Shown here: piece after piece, positions 1 through 9,304 of the stretch
How the letters are laid out: each line of letters opens with the position of its first letter
Position numbering within the stretch: position 1 is the first letter of the stretch
NCBI GenBank assembly: GCA_902598295.1
Contig: CACKBA010000009.1
Coordinates: 1-51,844 of the forward strand
DNA from: an uncultured Bacteroidota bacterium
GTDB taxonomy: Bacteria > Bacteroidota > Bacteroidia > Flavobacteriales > Flavobacteriaceae
DNA: 51,844 bases
Direction: 5' to 3'
The notes under the pieces: generated by a model
What the model was told of the DNA's origin: nothing
Seen by the model: only the letters and a program-made list of their open reading frames with translations
Database searches by the model: none
Made by a program: the position numbers and the translations under genes

Positions 1-963
1 GAAAATTGGCTCAATAAAAACTCCATACCCTTTAAAAGACATGTTAATAATATCTATTGCTACAATAAATATTATAATGAAGAAAAACCTAATATTCTTT
101 TAAATTCACACCACGATACAGTTGAACCAAACGATTCTTACACAAACGATCCTTATGAGCCAATTGTCGATCAGGGAAAGCTTTATGGTCTTGGAAGTAA
201 TGATGCAGGTGCAGCATTAGTTTCTCTTCTTTCTACATTTAAATTTTTTTATGATTGCAAGAATTTAAATTATAACCTGATTTTTTTAGCTTCAGCCGAG
301 GAAGAAAAATCTGGTAAGAATGGAATAAAAAGTGTTATTCCAAAACTGCCAAAGATTGATTTTGCAATTATCGGTGAACCAACAAAGATGGAAATTGCTG
401 TTGCTGAAAAGGGATTAATTGTCTTTGACTTGATAATTGAGGGAACTTCTAGCCACGCAGCTCACCCAAATACAAATAATCCAATTCAAAAAATCAACAA
501 AATAATTGAGCAAATTAACGCATTAGATTTTAATAAAGTTTCCAAAATTCTTGGACAAGTTAAGGTAACAATCACTCAAATAAATGCTGGCAAACAACAT
601 AACGTTGTTCCATCTAATGTTAAAATGGTTGTTGATGTCAGAGTTAATGATTTATATTCAAACAAAGAGATTTTGGAGATATTTCAGCAAAATATAGACT
701 GTAAAATAGTACCCAGAAATCTTGAACTAAACAGTAAGTCAATTGATAGCAATCATCAAATTAATTATGTTGCGAAAAAGTTAAACATAAACACCTACGG
801 ATCACCAACTCTTTCTGACCAATCAAAAATCAAATGTAATTCTGTAAAGATTGGACCAGGAGATTCAGAAAGGTCACATACTGCTGATGAATTTGTTTAT
901 TTGGATGAAATAAAAGAAGCAATTCCTAAGTATATAAAAATATTAGAAACGTTAAAAATCTAA
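1..963 (+). CDS. argE: Acetylornithine deacetylase-like M20 peptidase, 5'-truncated
   Basis: The open frame enters from the left edge in frame 1 and ends at 963, so about 40 N-terminal residues are missing. Visible M20/ArgE metal-site motifs are SHHDT (visible residues 36-40, metal His and supporting Asp), GSNDAGA (bridging Asp about 69), SAEEEKSG (catalytic and metal Glu about 100-101), GEPT, and a C-terminal GPGDSERSHTADEF with the last metal His. That C-terminal signature is typical of Bacteroidetes ArgE, which removes the N-acyl group from N-acetyl- or N-succinyl-ornithine in cytoplasmic arginine synthesis. DapE-type deacylases share the fold, so the substrate is inferred. The internal ATG at 388 is not the start because conserved metal ligands lie upstream. 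Its stop overlaps the convergent lpdA stop by 4 bases (CTAA). Confidence 0.85.
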   Translation, partial: ENWLNKNSIPFKRHVNNIYCYNKYYNEEKPNILLNSHHDTVEPNDSYTNDPYEPIVDQGKLYGLGSNDAGAALVSLLSTFKFFYDCKNLNYNLIFLASAEEEKSGKNGIKSVIPKLPKIDFAIIGEPTKMEIAVAEKGLIVFDLIIEGTSSHAAHPNTNNPIQKINKIIEQINALDFNKVSKILGQVKVTITQINAGKQHNVVPSNVKMVVDVRVNDLYSNKEILEIFQQNIDCKIVPRNLELNSKSIDSNHQINYVAKKLNINTYGSPTLSDQSKIKCNSVKIGPGDSERSHTADEFVYLDEIKEAIPKYIKILETLKI

Positions 964-2360
964 ATATGAATAGGCCTGTTCTCTAAAGCAGCAAGAGCAG
1001 CTTCTTTCAGTGCTTCTGAATATGTAGGATGTGGATGACTCATCATTGCTATATCCTCACAGGATGCTTTAAATTCCATTGCAGTAACAGCTTCGGTAAT
1101 TAGGTCTGCTGCCCTTGCTCCTATTATATGAACTCCAAGTATCTCATCAGTTTTTTTATCAGCTAGAATCTTTACAAAACCACTTAAATCGTTACTAGCT
1201 CTTGACCTACCGAGGGCTCTCATTGGAAAACTTCCTTTTTTATAATCTATTTTTTCTTCAATCAGTTGTTGCTCAGTCTTACCAACACTAGAAACTTCAG
1301 GCCAGGTATAAATTACATTTGGAACTAAATTATAATCAATGTGCGGTTTTTGATTTTTTAAAATTTCTGCAACAGCAATTCCTTCCTCTTCAGCTTTATG
1401 TGCCAACATAGGTCCATTAACAACATCACCAATTGCAAAAATATCTTTATTAGTTGTTTTAAACTGTTTATCAATAATGATTTTTCCAAACTTATCAGTA
1501 TCTACACCAACAGAACTCAAACCTAAATTCTCGGTGTAGGGTTTTCTTCCCACTGAAACTAAACAATAATCTGAAACAAACTCTAAAATTTCCCCCAAGT
1601 TATTTTCAGCTTTAACAACCACATTGCTTTCGTTTGAATTCACATCGAAAACTTTTGATGATAAGTAAAAATTAATTTTTTCTTTTTTAAATATTTTAAG
1701 TAATTCTTTAGAAATATCATTGTCCATGAAAGGTGTAATCTTTTCTGAATATTCAATAATATTAACCTCAGAACCGAGTCTGTTGTAAACTTGACCGAGT
1801 TCCAGACCTATAACACCTGCACCAATGATGGTAAGCGATTTAGGAATTTCACTTAAAGAAAGAGCCTCTGTTGATGTTATAATTCTGTGTTTATCAATAT
1901 TTATAAATGGTAAAGTTGCAGGTTTTGATCCAGTCGCTATTACACATTTTTCAAATTTGATTTTTTGATTTTTTTCGTTTTCAATATTGATTAAATGATC
2001 GTCAACAAAACTTGCAAAACCATTGTATACATCAATGTTATTTTTGTTCATTAAAAAATCGATCCCCTTCACAGTTTGAGAAACGACATTGTTTTTCCTG
2101 TCTATCATTTTTTTAAAATCTAAAGAAATTGTTCCTTGCACGTTTATTCCATGACTTGAAATATTATTCACTACTTCGTAATAATGATGAGAAGAATCCA
2201 ATAATGCCTTTGACGGAATACAACCTACATTCAAACATGTTCCACCAAGAGATGAGTATTTTTCAATAATAGCTGTTTTAATTCCTAACTGAGACGCTCG
2301 TATTGCGCAGACGTAACCACCAGGACCTGAACCAATAACAACTAAATCGTAATTTTTCAC
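960..2360 (-). CDS. lpdA: Dihydrolipoyl dehydrogenase (E3)
   Basis: A 466-residue flavoprotein that reoxidises dihydrolipoamide to lipoamide with NAD+, as the E3 subunit of pyruvate/2-oxoglutarate dehydrogenase and glycine cleavage complexes. The sequence shows an N-terminal FAD-binding GSGPGG (residues 10-15), the redox disulfide in GGTCLNVGCIPSK (Cys42 and Cys47), a second dinucleotide-binding GAGVIGLE in the middle, an FAD-contacting AIGDV, and the C-terminal HPHPTYSEA with the His444/Glu449 catalytic pair. Length is normal for the family. The start codon is GTG at 2360, giving MKNYDLVVIGSG. A perfect TATTTTTG -7 box lies 5 bases before it, so the transcript may be almost leaderless. It stands alone, not in an operon with E1/E2, and overlaps argE by 4 bases at the 3' end. 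A gcvT gene elsewhere in the window belongs to another E3-dependent system. Confidence 0.95.
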   Translation of the reverse strand: MKNYDLVVIGSGPGGYVCAIRASQLGIKTAIIEKYSSLGGTCLNVGCIPSKALLDSSHHYYEVVNNISSHGINVQGTISLDFKKMIDRKNNVVSQTVKGIDFLMNKNNIDVYNGFASFVDDHLINIENEKNQKIKFEKCVIATGSKPATLPFINIDKHRIITSTEALSLSEIPKSLTIIGAGVIGLELGQVYNRLGSEVNIIEYSEKITPFMDNDISKELLKIFKKEKINFYLSSKVFDVNSNESNVVVKAENNLGEILEFVSDYCLVSVGRKPYTENLGLSSVGVDTDKFGKIIIDKQFKTTNKDIFAIGDVVNGPMLAHKAEEEGIAVAEILKNQKPHIDYNLVPNVIYTWPEVSSVGKTEQQLIEEKIDYKKGSFPMRALGRSRASNDLSGFVKILADKKTDEILGVHIIGARAADLITEAVTAMEFKASCEDIAMMSHPHPTYSEALKEAALAALENRPIHI

Positions 2361-2365
2361 TATAA

Positions 2366-2373
2366 CAAAAATA
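2366..2373 (-). promoter_or_regulatory. Candidate -7 promoter element of lpdA
   Basis: On the minus strand the bases read TATTTTTG, a full match to the Bacteroidetes TAnnTTTG -7 consensus. It ends 5 bases before the GTG of lpdA. No clear TTTG -33 box is seen 19-21 bases upstream, so support rests on the -7 match and its position. Confidence 0.4.
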
Positions 2374-2380
2374 CTAAATG

Positions 2381-2410
2381 TTGGTAGATATTTATTCGTT
2401 TATAACTTTA
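2381..2410 (+). promoter_or_regulatory. Candidate promoter of the nhaC-ftsK operon
   Basis: TTG at 2381-2383, then 19 bases, then TAACTTTA at 2403-2410. This matches the Bacteroidetes TTTG-N19-TAnnTTTG layout with one mismatch in the -7 box (final A instead of G). A start site near 2417 would leave a leader of about 40 bases before nhaC. Weak evidence on its own. Confidence 0.3.
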
Positions 2411-2456
2411 AATTCATCTAATTAATGTCGCTTTTTATGAATATATTAGCAAAAAA

Positions 2457-3908
2457 ATGGAAACGGAAAAAAATACAGCAGGTATTAACAATAAAATAAG
2501 TTTTTTTGACTCTTTAATTCCAATATTTTTTTTAATTATCCTTCTATTTTTAAACGTATATGTATTCTATGGTGATTTAGCACTTGAGGGTTCAAATCAG
2601 TTTATATTGCTAGTAGGAGCTTTCATAGCAATTTTAGTAGGCATTAAGAATAAAGTTAACATTGACTCAATTTTTGATGCTATTTCTAAAAATATCAAAT
2701 CAATAAGTACTCCAATACTAATCTTACTTTTGGTTGGTTCTCTTGCTGGATCGTGGTTACTTAGTGGAATTATTCCTTCAATGATTTATTATGGATTTAA
2801 AATTATTAATGCTTCTTTTTTTCTTCCAACCTGTATTATAATATGTGCCCTGACATCTTTTGCTACAGGAAGTAGTTGGTCAACCTCTGCAACTGTAGGG
2901 ATTGCACTAATAGGCATAGGAAAAGTCCTAGGTTTTGAAACTGGAATGGTTGCTGGAGCTGTTATTTCGGGGGCATATTTTGGTGATAAGATGTCTCCAC
3001 TCAGTGATACAACAAATCTTGCAGCTGCTGTTACTGAATCAAACTTGTTTGAACATATCAGATACATGATGATAACTACATTTCCAACAATAGCAATAAC
3101 ATTTGTATTTTTTTTATTTTTTAATCTAGTTAATATTCCTAGTGAGGGAATAACTAATCAGAGTTTCGTTGAGTTGATACCAAATTTTTTCAATACTAGT
3201 CCTGTTCTATTCTTAGTTCCGTTATTTGTAATTATGCTGATTATTAAAAAAGTAAACCCTGTCATTGCACTTTTTTTAGGGACGTTATCAGCCTCTTTTT
3301 TTGCTCTAATATTTCAAGGTGATATAATAGACTCAATTATTAAAACCAACGCAAGTCAACAACTTAATGAATATATGGTTGTAATGAACTCAATTGTTGG
3401 TGAAACTAAGATTGAAACTAACGTTAATTTTTTAAATGAACTTTTATACTCTGGTGGTATGGCAGGCATGCTCGATACTATTTGGTTAGTAATTTGTGCG
3501 ATGGTTTTTGGTGGTACTATGGACGGAATTGGTGCATTAAAAAAGATAAGTAAAACACTTTTAAATTTTGCAAAATCAAATTTCAGTTTATTTACGAATA
3601 CTGTATTCAGTTGCCTCACTGTAAACGTGACCGCATCTGATCAATACTTATCAATTGTAATACCTGGAAAAATGTATTCAAATTCTTACAAGGAAAGAGG
3701 TTTATCCTCTCTTAATTTAAGTAGAACCATTGAAGATTCTGGAACTGTTACATCAGTACTGATTCCTTGGAATACATGTGGAGCATATCAGTCAGGAGTT
3801 TTAAATGTTGGTGTTTTTGATTATTTTGTTTACGCTATTTTTAATTGGTTAAGTCCAATAACAACATTGGTTGTAGCATATCTAAAATTTAAAATAAAAA
3901 AAGTTTAA
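2457..3908 (+). CDS. nhaC: NhaC-family Na+/H+ antiporter
   Basis: A 483-residue, very hydrophobic polytopic protein with about ten to twelve predicted membrane segments. It has the features of the NhaC antiporter family: a glycine/serine-rich core (ATGSSWSTSATVGIAL, about residues 136-151), GAYFGDKMSPLSDTTNLAAA with conserved Asp and Ser/Thr residues (about 173-192), and a C-terminal half repeating the fold (DQYLSIVIPGKMY, then EDSGTVTSVLIPWNTCG). The family exchanges cytoplasmic Na+ for external H+ across the inner membrane, fitting a marine, sodium-rich lifestyle. The exact ion preference cannot be read from sequence; some NhaC homologues exchange organic acids or amino acids. Its TAA stop shares one base with the ftsK start, so it is probably the first gene of that operon. 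Confidence 0.88.
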   Translation: METEKNTAGINNKISFFDSLIPIFFLIILLFLNVYVFYGDLALEGSNQFILLVGAFIAILVGIKNKVNIDSIFDAISKNIKSISTPILILLLVGSLAGSWLLSGIIPSMIYYGFKIINASFFLPTCIIICALTSFATGSSWSTSATVGIALIGIGKVLGFETGMVAGAVISGAYFGDKMSPLSDTTNLAAAVTESNLFEHIRYMMITTFPTIAITFVFFLFFNLVNIPSEGITNQSFVELIPNFFNTSPVLFLVPLFVIMLIIKKVNPVIALFLGTLSASFFALIFQGDIIDSIIKTNASQQLNEYMVVMNSIVGETKIETNVNFLNELLYSGGMAGMLDTIWLVICAMVFGGTMDGIGALKKISKTLLNFAKSNFSLFTNTVFSCLTVNVTASDQYLSIVIPGKMYSNSYKERGLSSLNLSRTIEDSGTVTSVLIPWNTCGAYQSGVLNVGVFDYFVYAIFNWLSPITTLVVAYLKFKIKKV

Positions 3909-6151
3909 TGTCTGAGACTAAAAATAACTACAAGAATATAGCTGGGATTTTTCTCATATTTTTCTCTTTTCTTTTGATTATTTCTATGTTTTCTTTTCTT
4001 TTTAATTGGGAAGTCGATCAATCTGAATTAGATATTATATCAAATTCAAATATTCAAAATTATGGGAAAAAAATTGGTTTAGTTTTATCAAATGCATTGA
4101 TATTTAACGGTTTTGGTCTAGGATCTTTCGTTGTTCCTGTTCTTTTTTGTATTTACGGATTATCACTTTTAATAAATAGAGTTACAAAAAAACTAATTGA
4201 AATTTCAATTAATGGTTTAGTTATCTGTGTTTGGACATCATTATTTTTTAGTTACATATTAGAAAATAAAATTTATGGAGGTGTGTTTGGTTTTGAAATC
4301 AATACACTATTAATTGAATATATTGGAGATGTTGGACTGATTTTACTTTTAATGTTCTTCATGTTGTCTTTCGCAATACTAAATTTTAATGTAGACTTAA
4401 TGGAGTTACTAATGAATTTAATTAAGCCTAATAAATATATAAAGTCTACAATTGAAAATTTTGAGGAGACACCACCAAAAAACCAAGACAACAATAAAAA
4501 TATAAACGAGAGTAAAGAGATAAAACCAACTATTTCTAAGTTTTCAAAATTAGGAGAAGATGGACAAAATGATGATAACGCTGAAGTCAAAAAACTTGAA
4601 ATTGAGATTGAAGACACAAAACAAGAGGAAATTGTTGATGTTGAAAATTTACCAGATTATGATCAAAAACTAGACTTAGGTTCTTTTATTAAACCTAAAA
4701 TTGAGCTTTTAGTTGAACATGATAATACTGGTGCCATTAAGGTTGATGAAAAAGAGCTAGAAACAAATAAAAATAAAATTGAAGATACACTTCTGAATTA
4801 CAAAATTGAAATAAAAAGCATTAGAGCTACCATAGGACCAACCGTTACTTTATATGAAATCGTTCCTGAGGCAGGAGTTAGAATATCAAAAATTAAAAAC
4901 CTAGAAGATGATATCGCTTTATCATTATCCGCATTAGGAATTAGAATAATTGCTCCGATGCCCGGAAAAGGGACTATTGGAATAGAAGTTCCGAACGAAT
5001 CTCCAAAAATAGTATCAATTAAGTCTTTATTATCTTCTAAAAAATTTCAGGATGCTGAGATGGAAATTCCCTTAGCTCTTGGAAAAACAATTAGTAATGA
5101 AACTTTTGTTGTTGATTTGACTAAGATGCCACACTTGCTTGTAGCTGGAGCAACTGGACAAGGAAAATCCGTAGGAATTAATTCAATTTTAACTTCTATA
5201 ATTTACAAAAAACATCCTGCAGATATTAAATTCATACTTGTTGACCCTAAAAAAGTTGAATTAACATTATTTAATAAAATCGATAAACACTATTTAGCCA
5301 GAATACCTGAGGTTGATGATTCTATAATAACAGATAGCAAGATTGCTGTTAAAACATTAAAGTCTTTATGTAAAGAAATGGATAACAGATATGAGATGTT
5401 AAAAATTGCTAAATGTAGAAATATCAAAGAATATAATAACAAATTCAAAAAAAGGGTTTTAAACCCAAAGCAAGGTCATGATTATATACCTTACCTGGTT
5501 TTAATAATTGATGAGTTTGCAGATTTAATAATGACCACAGGAAAGGAGGTAGAAACAAACATAGCGAGACTTGCACAAATGGCAAGAGCTGTTGGTATAC
5601 ACTTAATACTAGCAACACAAAGACCCTCTGTAAACGTGATAACAGGATTAATAAAAGCAAATATTCCTGCAAGAATATCATTTAGAGTAACTAGTAAAAT
5701 TGATTCAAGAACAATATTAGATTCATCGGGTGCTGAGCAATTAATAGGGAGAGGAGACATGTTGTTTTCTCAAGGAGGTGATTTAATAAGACTACAATGC
5801 GGATTTGTTGATACACCTGAGATTGAAAAAATGGTTTCATTTGTTGGAAATCAAGTTGGATACAAATCCCCATATATTTTACCAGAAATAATTGATCAGG
5901 AGATAATCACAGGGTCTGAAAATGATATTTCAGAAAGAGACCCATTGTTTAAAGAAGCTGCGGAAATAATTGTTAATGCACAGCAAGGATCAGCATCTTT
6001 GTTACAAAGAAAAATGAAATTAGGTTATAATAGAGCTGGAAGGATAATAGATCAACTTGAAGCTGCTGGAATCGTAGGACCATTTGAGGGCAGTAAAGCA
6101 AGATCTGTTAATGTTAAAGATCTTCTTGATTTAGATGAGTTTTTAAAATAA
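3908..6151 (+). CDS. ftsK: DNA translocase FtsK/SpoIIIE
   Basis: A 747-residue septal DNA pump that moves chromosome termini to daughter cells and promotes XerCD dimer resolution. Four N-terminal membrane segments (about residues 10-160) are followed by a short acidic, charged linker (about 175-265), then the RecA-like motor with Walker A GATGQGKS (residues 414-421), Walker B LVLIIDEFADL (about 535), and the LATQRPS segment. A C-terminal winged-helix gamma domain (SASLLQRKMKLGYNRAGRIID, about 700-722) reads oriented KOPS sequences. It is at the short end of the family because of the compact linker. Order ftsK-lolA-lptF-ribB is common in Flavobacteriia. It overlaps nhaC by one base and precedes lolA by two bases. 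Confidence 0.95.
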   Translation: MSETKNNYKNIAGIFLIFFSFLLIISMFSFLFNWEVDQSELDIISNSNIQNYGKKIGLVLSNALIFNGFGLGSFVVPVLFCIYGLSLLINRVTKKLIEISINGLVICVWTSLFFSYILENKIYGGVFGFEINTLLIEYIGDVGLILLLMFFMLSFAILNFNVDLMELLMNLIKPNKYIKSTIENFEETPPKNQDNNKNINESKEIKPTISKFSKLGEDGQNDDNAEVKKLEIEIEDTKQEEIVDVENLPDYDQKLDLGSFIKPKIELLVEHDNTGAIKVDEKELETNKNKIEDTLLNYKIEIKSIRATIGPTVTLYEIVPEAGVRISKIKNLEDDIALSLSALGIRIIAPMPGKGTIGIEVPNESPKIVSIKSLLSSKKFQDAEMEIPLALGKTISNETFVVDLTKMPHLLVAGATGQGKSVGINSILTSIIYKKHPADIKFILVDPKKVELTLFNKIDKHYLARIPEVDDSIITDSKIAVKTLKSLCKEMDNRYEMLKIAKCRNIKEYNNKFKKRVLNPKQGHDYIPYLVLIIDEFADLIMTTGKEVETNIARLAQMARAVGIHLILATQRPSVNVITGLIKANIPARISFRVTSKIDSRTILDSSGAEQLIGRGDMLFSQGGDLIRLQCGFVDTPEIEKMVSFVGNQVGYKSPYILPEIIDQEIITGSENDISERDPLFKEAAEIIVNAQQGSASLLQRKMKLGYNRAGRIIDQLEAAGIVGPFEGSKARSVNVKDLLDLDEFLK

Positions 6152-6153
6152 TA

Positions 6154-6750
6154 ATGAATAAATATTATAACTTATTTTTTTTTCTATTTTTTTTATCAGT
6201 TGCTTCACAAAATGATGTTATGAATATAAAAAAGATGTATGAATCCATTGATTCATATAATCTTGATTATTCTCTCATTATCTCAACCCAAAAAGATAAC
6301 CAAGATGTAAGAATAATTGAAGAGTCAGGAACAATGTTCGGAAATAACTCTTCTTTCAAAATTAAACACGAGAACATTGATGTAATTAGTGATGGAGAGA
6401 AAATTTATAATATAATTCACAATATTAAAGAAATAAATATAACAGATTACTCAGAAAATAATCTTTGGAATCCTGTTTATATTTTTAAAAATTTTCTAGA
6501 AAGAATTAACTCAGATTTAATTACACAAAAGAAAGATCACATTCAAGTAAAATTTTTAGATTCAGATTTAGAAAGAACTTTCACCTTTTTCTTAGATAAA
6601 AATTATAATATTTTCAAATTAGAACTCAATAAAGAGGCATCTAAATCAAAAACAACAATTTTGATTAATAAACTTCAATTTACAGACAAAACTTTTAATA
6701 TCAATTTTGATAATTCTATATATAAAGAATACTATTTAAATTTCCTATGA
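6154..6750 (+). CDS. lolA: Outer-membrane lipoprotein carrier LolA-like protein
   Basis: A 198-residue secreted protein: a hydrophobic N-terminal signal segment (residues 4-17, ending near VASQ), then an all-beta domain with alternating polar and hydrophobic strands and the pattern SDGEKIYNI, in which the family places a YxPxx or similar loop. LolA shuttles lipoproteins through the periplasm from LolCDE to the outer membrane. The identification rests mainly on size, fold pattern and the conserved Bacteroidetes position between ftsK and lptF; the sequence is divergent. Its stop overlaps the lptF start (ATGA, 6747-6750), which suggests translational coupling. The neighbourhood is therefore envelope biogenesis: LolA for lipoproteins, LptF for LPS. 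Confidence 0.75.
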   Translation: MNKYYNLFFFLFFLSVASQNDVMNIKKMYESIDSYNLDYSLIISTQKDNQDVRIIEESGTMFGNNSSFKIKHENIDVISDGEKIYNIIHNIKEINITDYSENNLWNPVYIFKNFLERINSDLITQKKDHIQVKFLDSDLERTFTFFLDKNYNIFKLELNKEASKSKTTILINKLQFTDKTFNINFDNSIYKEYYLNFL

Positions 6751-8180
6751 AAGTACTTGATAGATATATTTTATATTCCTATTTGACAAAATTTATTAGT
6801 TTTTTCGTCATCATCATGATTGTTTTTATTTTCCAAACAATTTGGATGTTTATAGATGATTTAGCAGGAAAAGAACTAGATGCAGAAATATTATTCAAGT
6901 TTATTCTATATTATTGTCCAAAACTGATTCCATTGGTTTTGCCATTAACAGTTCTTTTGGCTTCAATAATGACATATGGAGATTTAGCTGAAAACTATGA
7001 GTTTGCTGCGATTAAATCCTCTGGAATTTCATTACTCAGATCAATGAAAGGTTTACTGGTTTTTAATATAGTTCTTTGTTTTTGTGTTTTTTTTATTTCT
7101 AATAATCTGATTCCTTATTCAGAGTTCAAGTCGTATAATTTGAGGAAAAATTTAGCTAAGGTTAAACCTACTCTTGCAATATCCGAGGGTATTTTTAATA
7201 ATTTAGGAAATATGAACATAAAGGTTGAGGATAAATATGGAATCAATAATAATAACTTAAATGATGTTATAATTCATAAAACAAATAAATACAATGATAA
7301 TTTAACAGTTATAAAGTCTGAAAGTGGACAACTTATTTTTGATGAATCACTTGATGTTTTAAATATTGTTTTGGTTAATGGATACAGATATGAAGAAATA
7401 TTAACGGAAGGAACAAATAATCAAGAGTTTAAACCACATACGACTATTAAATTTGACAAGCATACTATTGTTTTTGATTTAAAGAAGTTCTACGCAGTTG
7501 ATTTTAGTGAAGAAAAATATAATAATACTTTTCGTATGCAAAATATCAATCAACTTAAATATAGTGTTGACTCTCTAGAAAAAAAACTAGCGCAACAATA
7601 CAATAATTTCAGTGAGAGTTTTTATAAGAGAACAGGTTTATATAGTTTTCAAACAAACTACAAAGGTTCAGGAAACGTCAATAAAATTAACATTGATAAT
7701 CACAATACTATATTAAATGATTTTGAAGAAAGATACAGAAAACCAATTTTAAAATCAATTCAAAGAAATATTGAAAATCAAAGAGTTACACTCTCAACAC
7801 AAAAGACAAATTTTTTTGTTAGAAATAAATTAATCAATCTTCATAAATTGAGTTATTATGAAAAATTTGCTATTTCTTTGTCACCGATCATTCTTTTCAT
7901 ACTTGGATCATCATTAGGAGCAATAATAAGAAAGGGAGGTTTTGGTTACCCAGTGGTTTTTGCATTAATGATATTTTTAATTTATCATTTCATTGGAACT
8001 TTTTCTAAAAATGCTGCGGAAGATGGCACAATTAGTGCAACATTTGGAAGTATAATTTCAACATTAATAATTTTTCCCTTGTCAATTTATTTATTTAGAC
8101 GTGCAAGTATGGATAAAGAAATATTTAATATTGAGTTTTTTAGTTCAAAAATTCTCATGTATTTCAGGTTAAAAAAATGA
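6747..8180 (+). CDS. lptF: LptF/LptG-family LPS export permease (YjgP/YjgQ)
   Basis: A 477-residue inner-membrane protein with the LptF/G layout: an N-terminal amphipathic start (MKVLDRYILYSYL), three membrane helices including a proline-rich CPKLIPLVLPLTVLLAS stretch, a large periplasmic beta-jellyroll (about residues 130-360), and three C-terminal helices with the GSSLGAIIRKGGFGYP loop typical of the family. LptF and LptG with LptB2 extract LPS from the inner membrane and pass it to LptC/LptA. Bacteroidetes often carry a long LptF/G-type gene here, and which paralogue this is cannot be decided. It overlaps both neighbours by 4-base ATGA junctions. The periplasmic region has an extra charged, Asn-rich insertion around residues 270-340. 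Confidence 0.87.
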   Translation: MKVLDRYILYSYLTKFISFFVIIMIVFIFQTIWMFIDDLAGKELDAEILFKFILYYCPKLIPLVLPLTVLLASIMTYGDLAENYEFAAIKSSGISLLRSMKGLLVFNIVLCFCVFFISNNLIPYSEFKSYNLRKNLAKVKPTLAISEGIFNNLGNMNIKVEDKYGINNNNLNDVIIHKTNKYNDNLTVIKSESGQLIFDESLDVLNIVLVNGYRYEEILTEGTNNQEFKPHTTIKFDKHTIVFDLKKFYAVDFSEEKYNNTFRMQNINQLKYSVDSLEKKLAQQYNNFSESFYKRTGLYSFQTNYKGSGNVNKINIDNHNTILNDFEERYRKPILKSIQRNIENQRVTLSTQKTNFFVRNKLINLHKLSYYEKFAISLSPIILFILGSSLGAIIRKGGFGYPVVFALMIFLIYHFIGTFSKNAAEDGTISATFGSIISTLIIFPLSIYLFRRASMDKEIFNIEFFSSKILMYFRLKK

Positions 8181-9304
8181 AAATCAAATTAAACACTATT
8201 TCGGAGGCAATTGCAGATTTCAAAGATGGAAAAGTATTGATTGTGGTTGATGATGAAAACAGAGAAAACGAAGGTGATTTTGTTTTTCCAGCACAAATAA
8301 TAACAAAAGAAATTGTCAATTTTATGATTAAAAATGGAAGAGGATTGGTATGTGTACCCATGACATCTAAAAGATGTAAAAAATTATTATTGCAACCAAT
8401 GGTTACAAAGAACACCGAAGTTATGGATACTGCTTTTACAGTTTCTGTAGACCTAAAGGGAAATGGAATAACCTCTGGAATATCCGCTAGTGATAGGTCA
8501 AAAACAATTCAAGCATTGGTTAATTCAGATACAAAACCTAATCAATTAACTCGACCAGGACATGTTTTTCCACTAGTTGCAAAAGATGGAGGAGTTCTAA
8601 GACGATCTGGACATACAGAAGCTGCAGTAGATTTGGCTAGGATAGCCGGCTTTTTACCAGCTGGTGTGATATGTGAAATTATGAATGAGGATGGGTCAAT
8701 GGCAAGACTCCCTGAATTAATAAAAGTTGCTAAAAAATTTGATTTAAAAATAATATCTATCGAAGATTTGATTGCCTATCGAATGAAACATGATACTTTA
8801 ATTCAAAAGATTGATGAGACAACATTAGATATTTTAAATAATAACTTTAAACTACATGTTTTTAGTCAAGTAAACTCTGAAAAAATTCATTTTGCATTGA
8901 CTCTTGGTTTATGGAAAAAAAACTCACCTGTTTTGACTAGAATGATTTCAACAAACTCTATAAAAAATTCTGTAAACAGCATACACAATCAAAGTGATGA
9001 TGAATTAAATCGTTGTATTAATTTAATTATCAAAAATAAAGTTGGGTCAATTATTTTTATAAATCAGAGTAATGAAAGCTCTGTTGTTCTTGATAGTTTA
9101 AGCAAACTTGGTAATAAAGATATTAAGAAACCTTTATCATCTACAAATAACAAAAAAATGGACGCAAAAGATTTTGGAATTGGTGCTCAAATTTTGGGGA
9201 GTTTAGACATAGCGAAAATAAACCTTTTAACAAACAGAAGTAAAGTTAAAAGAGTTGGATTAAGTGGTTACGGACTTGAAATCCTAAAAAGAATTAAATA
9301 TTAA
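8177..9304 (+). CDS. ribB: 3,4-dihydroxy-2-butanone 4-phosphate synthase with degenerate GTP cyclohydrolase II-like tail
   Basis: A 375-residue riboflavin-synthesis enzyme. Residues 1-205 are a full DHBP synthase: [11 protein letters not shown] (acidic Mg-binding loop), [21 protein letters not shown] and [17 protein letters not shown], which bind ribulose 5-phosphate and make the four-carbon riboflavin precursor. Residues 206-375 occupy the place of GTP cyclohydrolase II but show none of the zinc-binding cysteines or the GCHII GxRCDCG signature, so this half is probably inactive in GTP hydrolysis. Such RibB proteins with a worn GCHII-like tail are known in Bacteroidetes, which then rely on another RibA. 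Last gene of the nhaC-ftsK-lolA-lptF-ribB operon (ATGA overlap with lptF). Its TAA shares the palindrome TTAA with the convergent permease gene. Confidence 0.9.
   Translation: MKIKLNTISEAIADFKDGKVLIVVDDENRENEGDFVFPAQIITKEIVNFMIKNGRGLVCVPMTSKRCKKLLLQPMVTKNTEVMDTAFTVSVDLKGNGITSGISASDRSKTIQALVNSDTKPNQLTRPGHVFPLVAKDGGVLRRSGHTEAAVDLARIAGFLPAGVICEIMNEDGSMARLPELIKVAKKFDLKIISIEDLIAYRMKHDTLIQKIDETTLDILNNNFKLHVFSQVNSEKIHFALTLGLWKKNSPVLTRMISTNSIKNSVNSIHNQSDDELNRCINLIIKNKVGSIIFINQSNESSVVLDSLSKLGNKDIKKPLSSTNNKKMDAKDFGIGAQILGSLDIAKINLLTNRSKVKRVGLSGYGLEILKRIKY

Noticed and set aside
388-963. A complete 191-residue protein starting at ATG 388
   Set aside because: The frame is open to the left edge and encodes conserved M20 metal ligands upstream, so this is an internal Met of a truncated argE.
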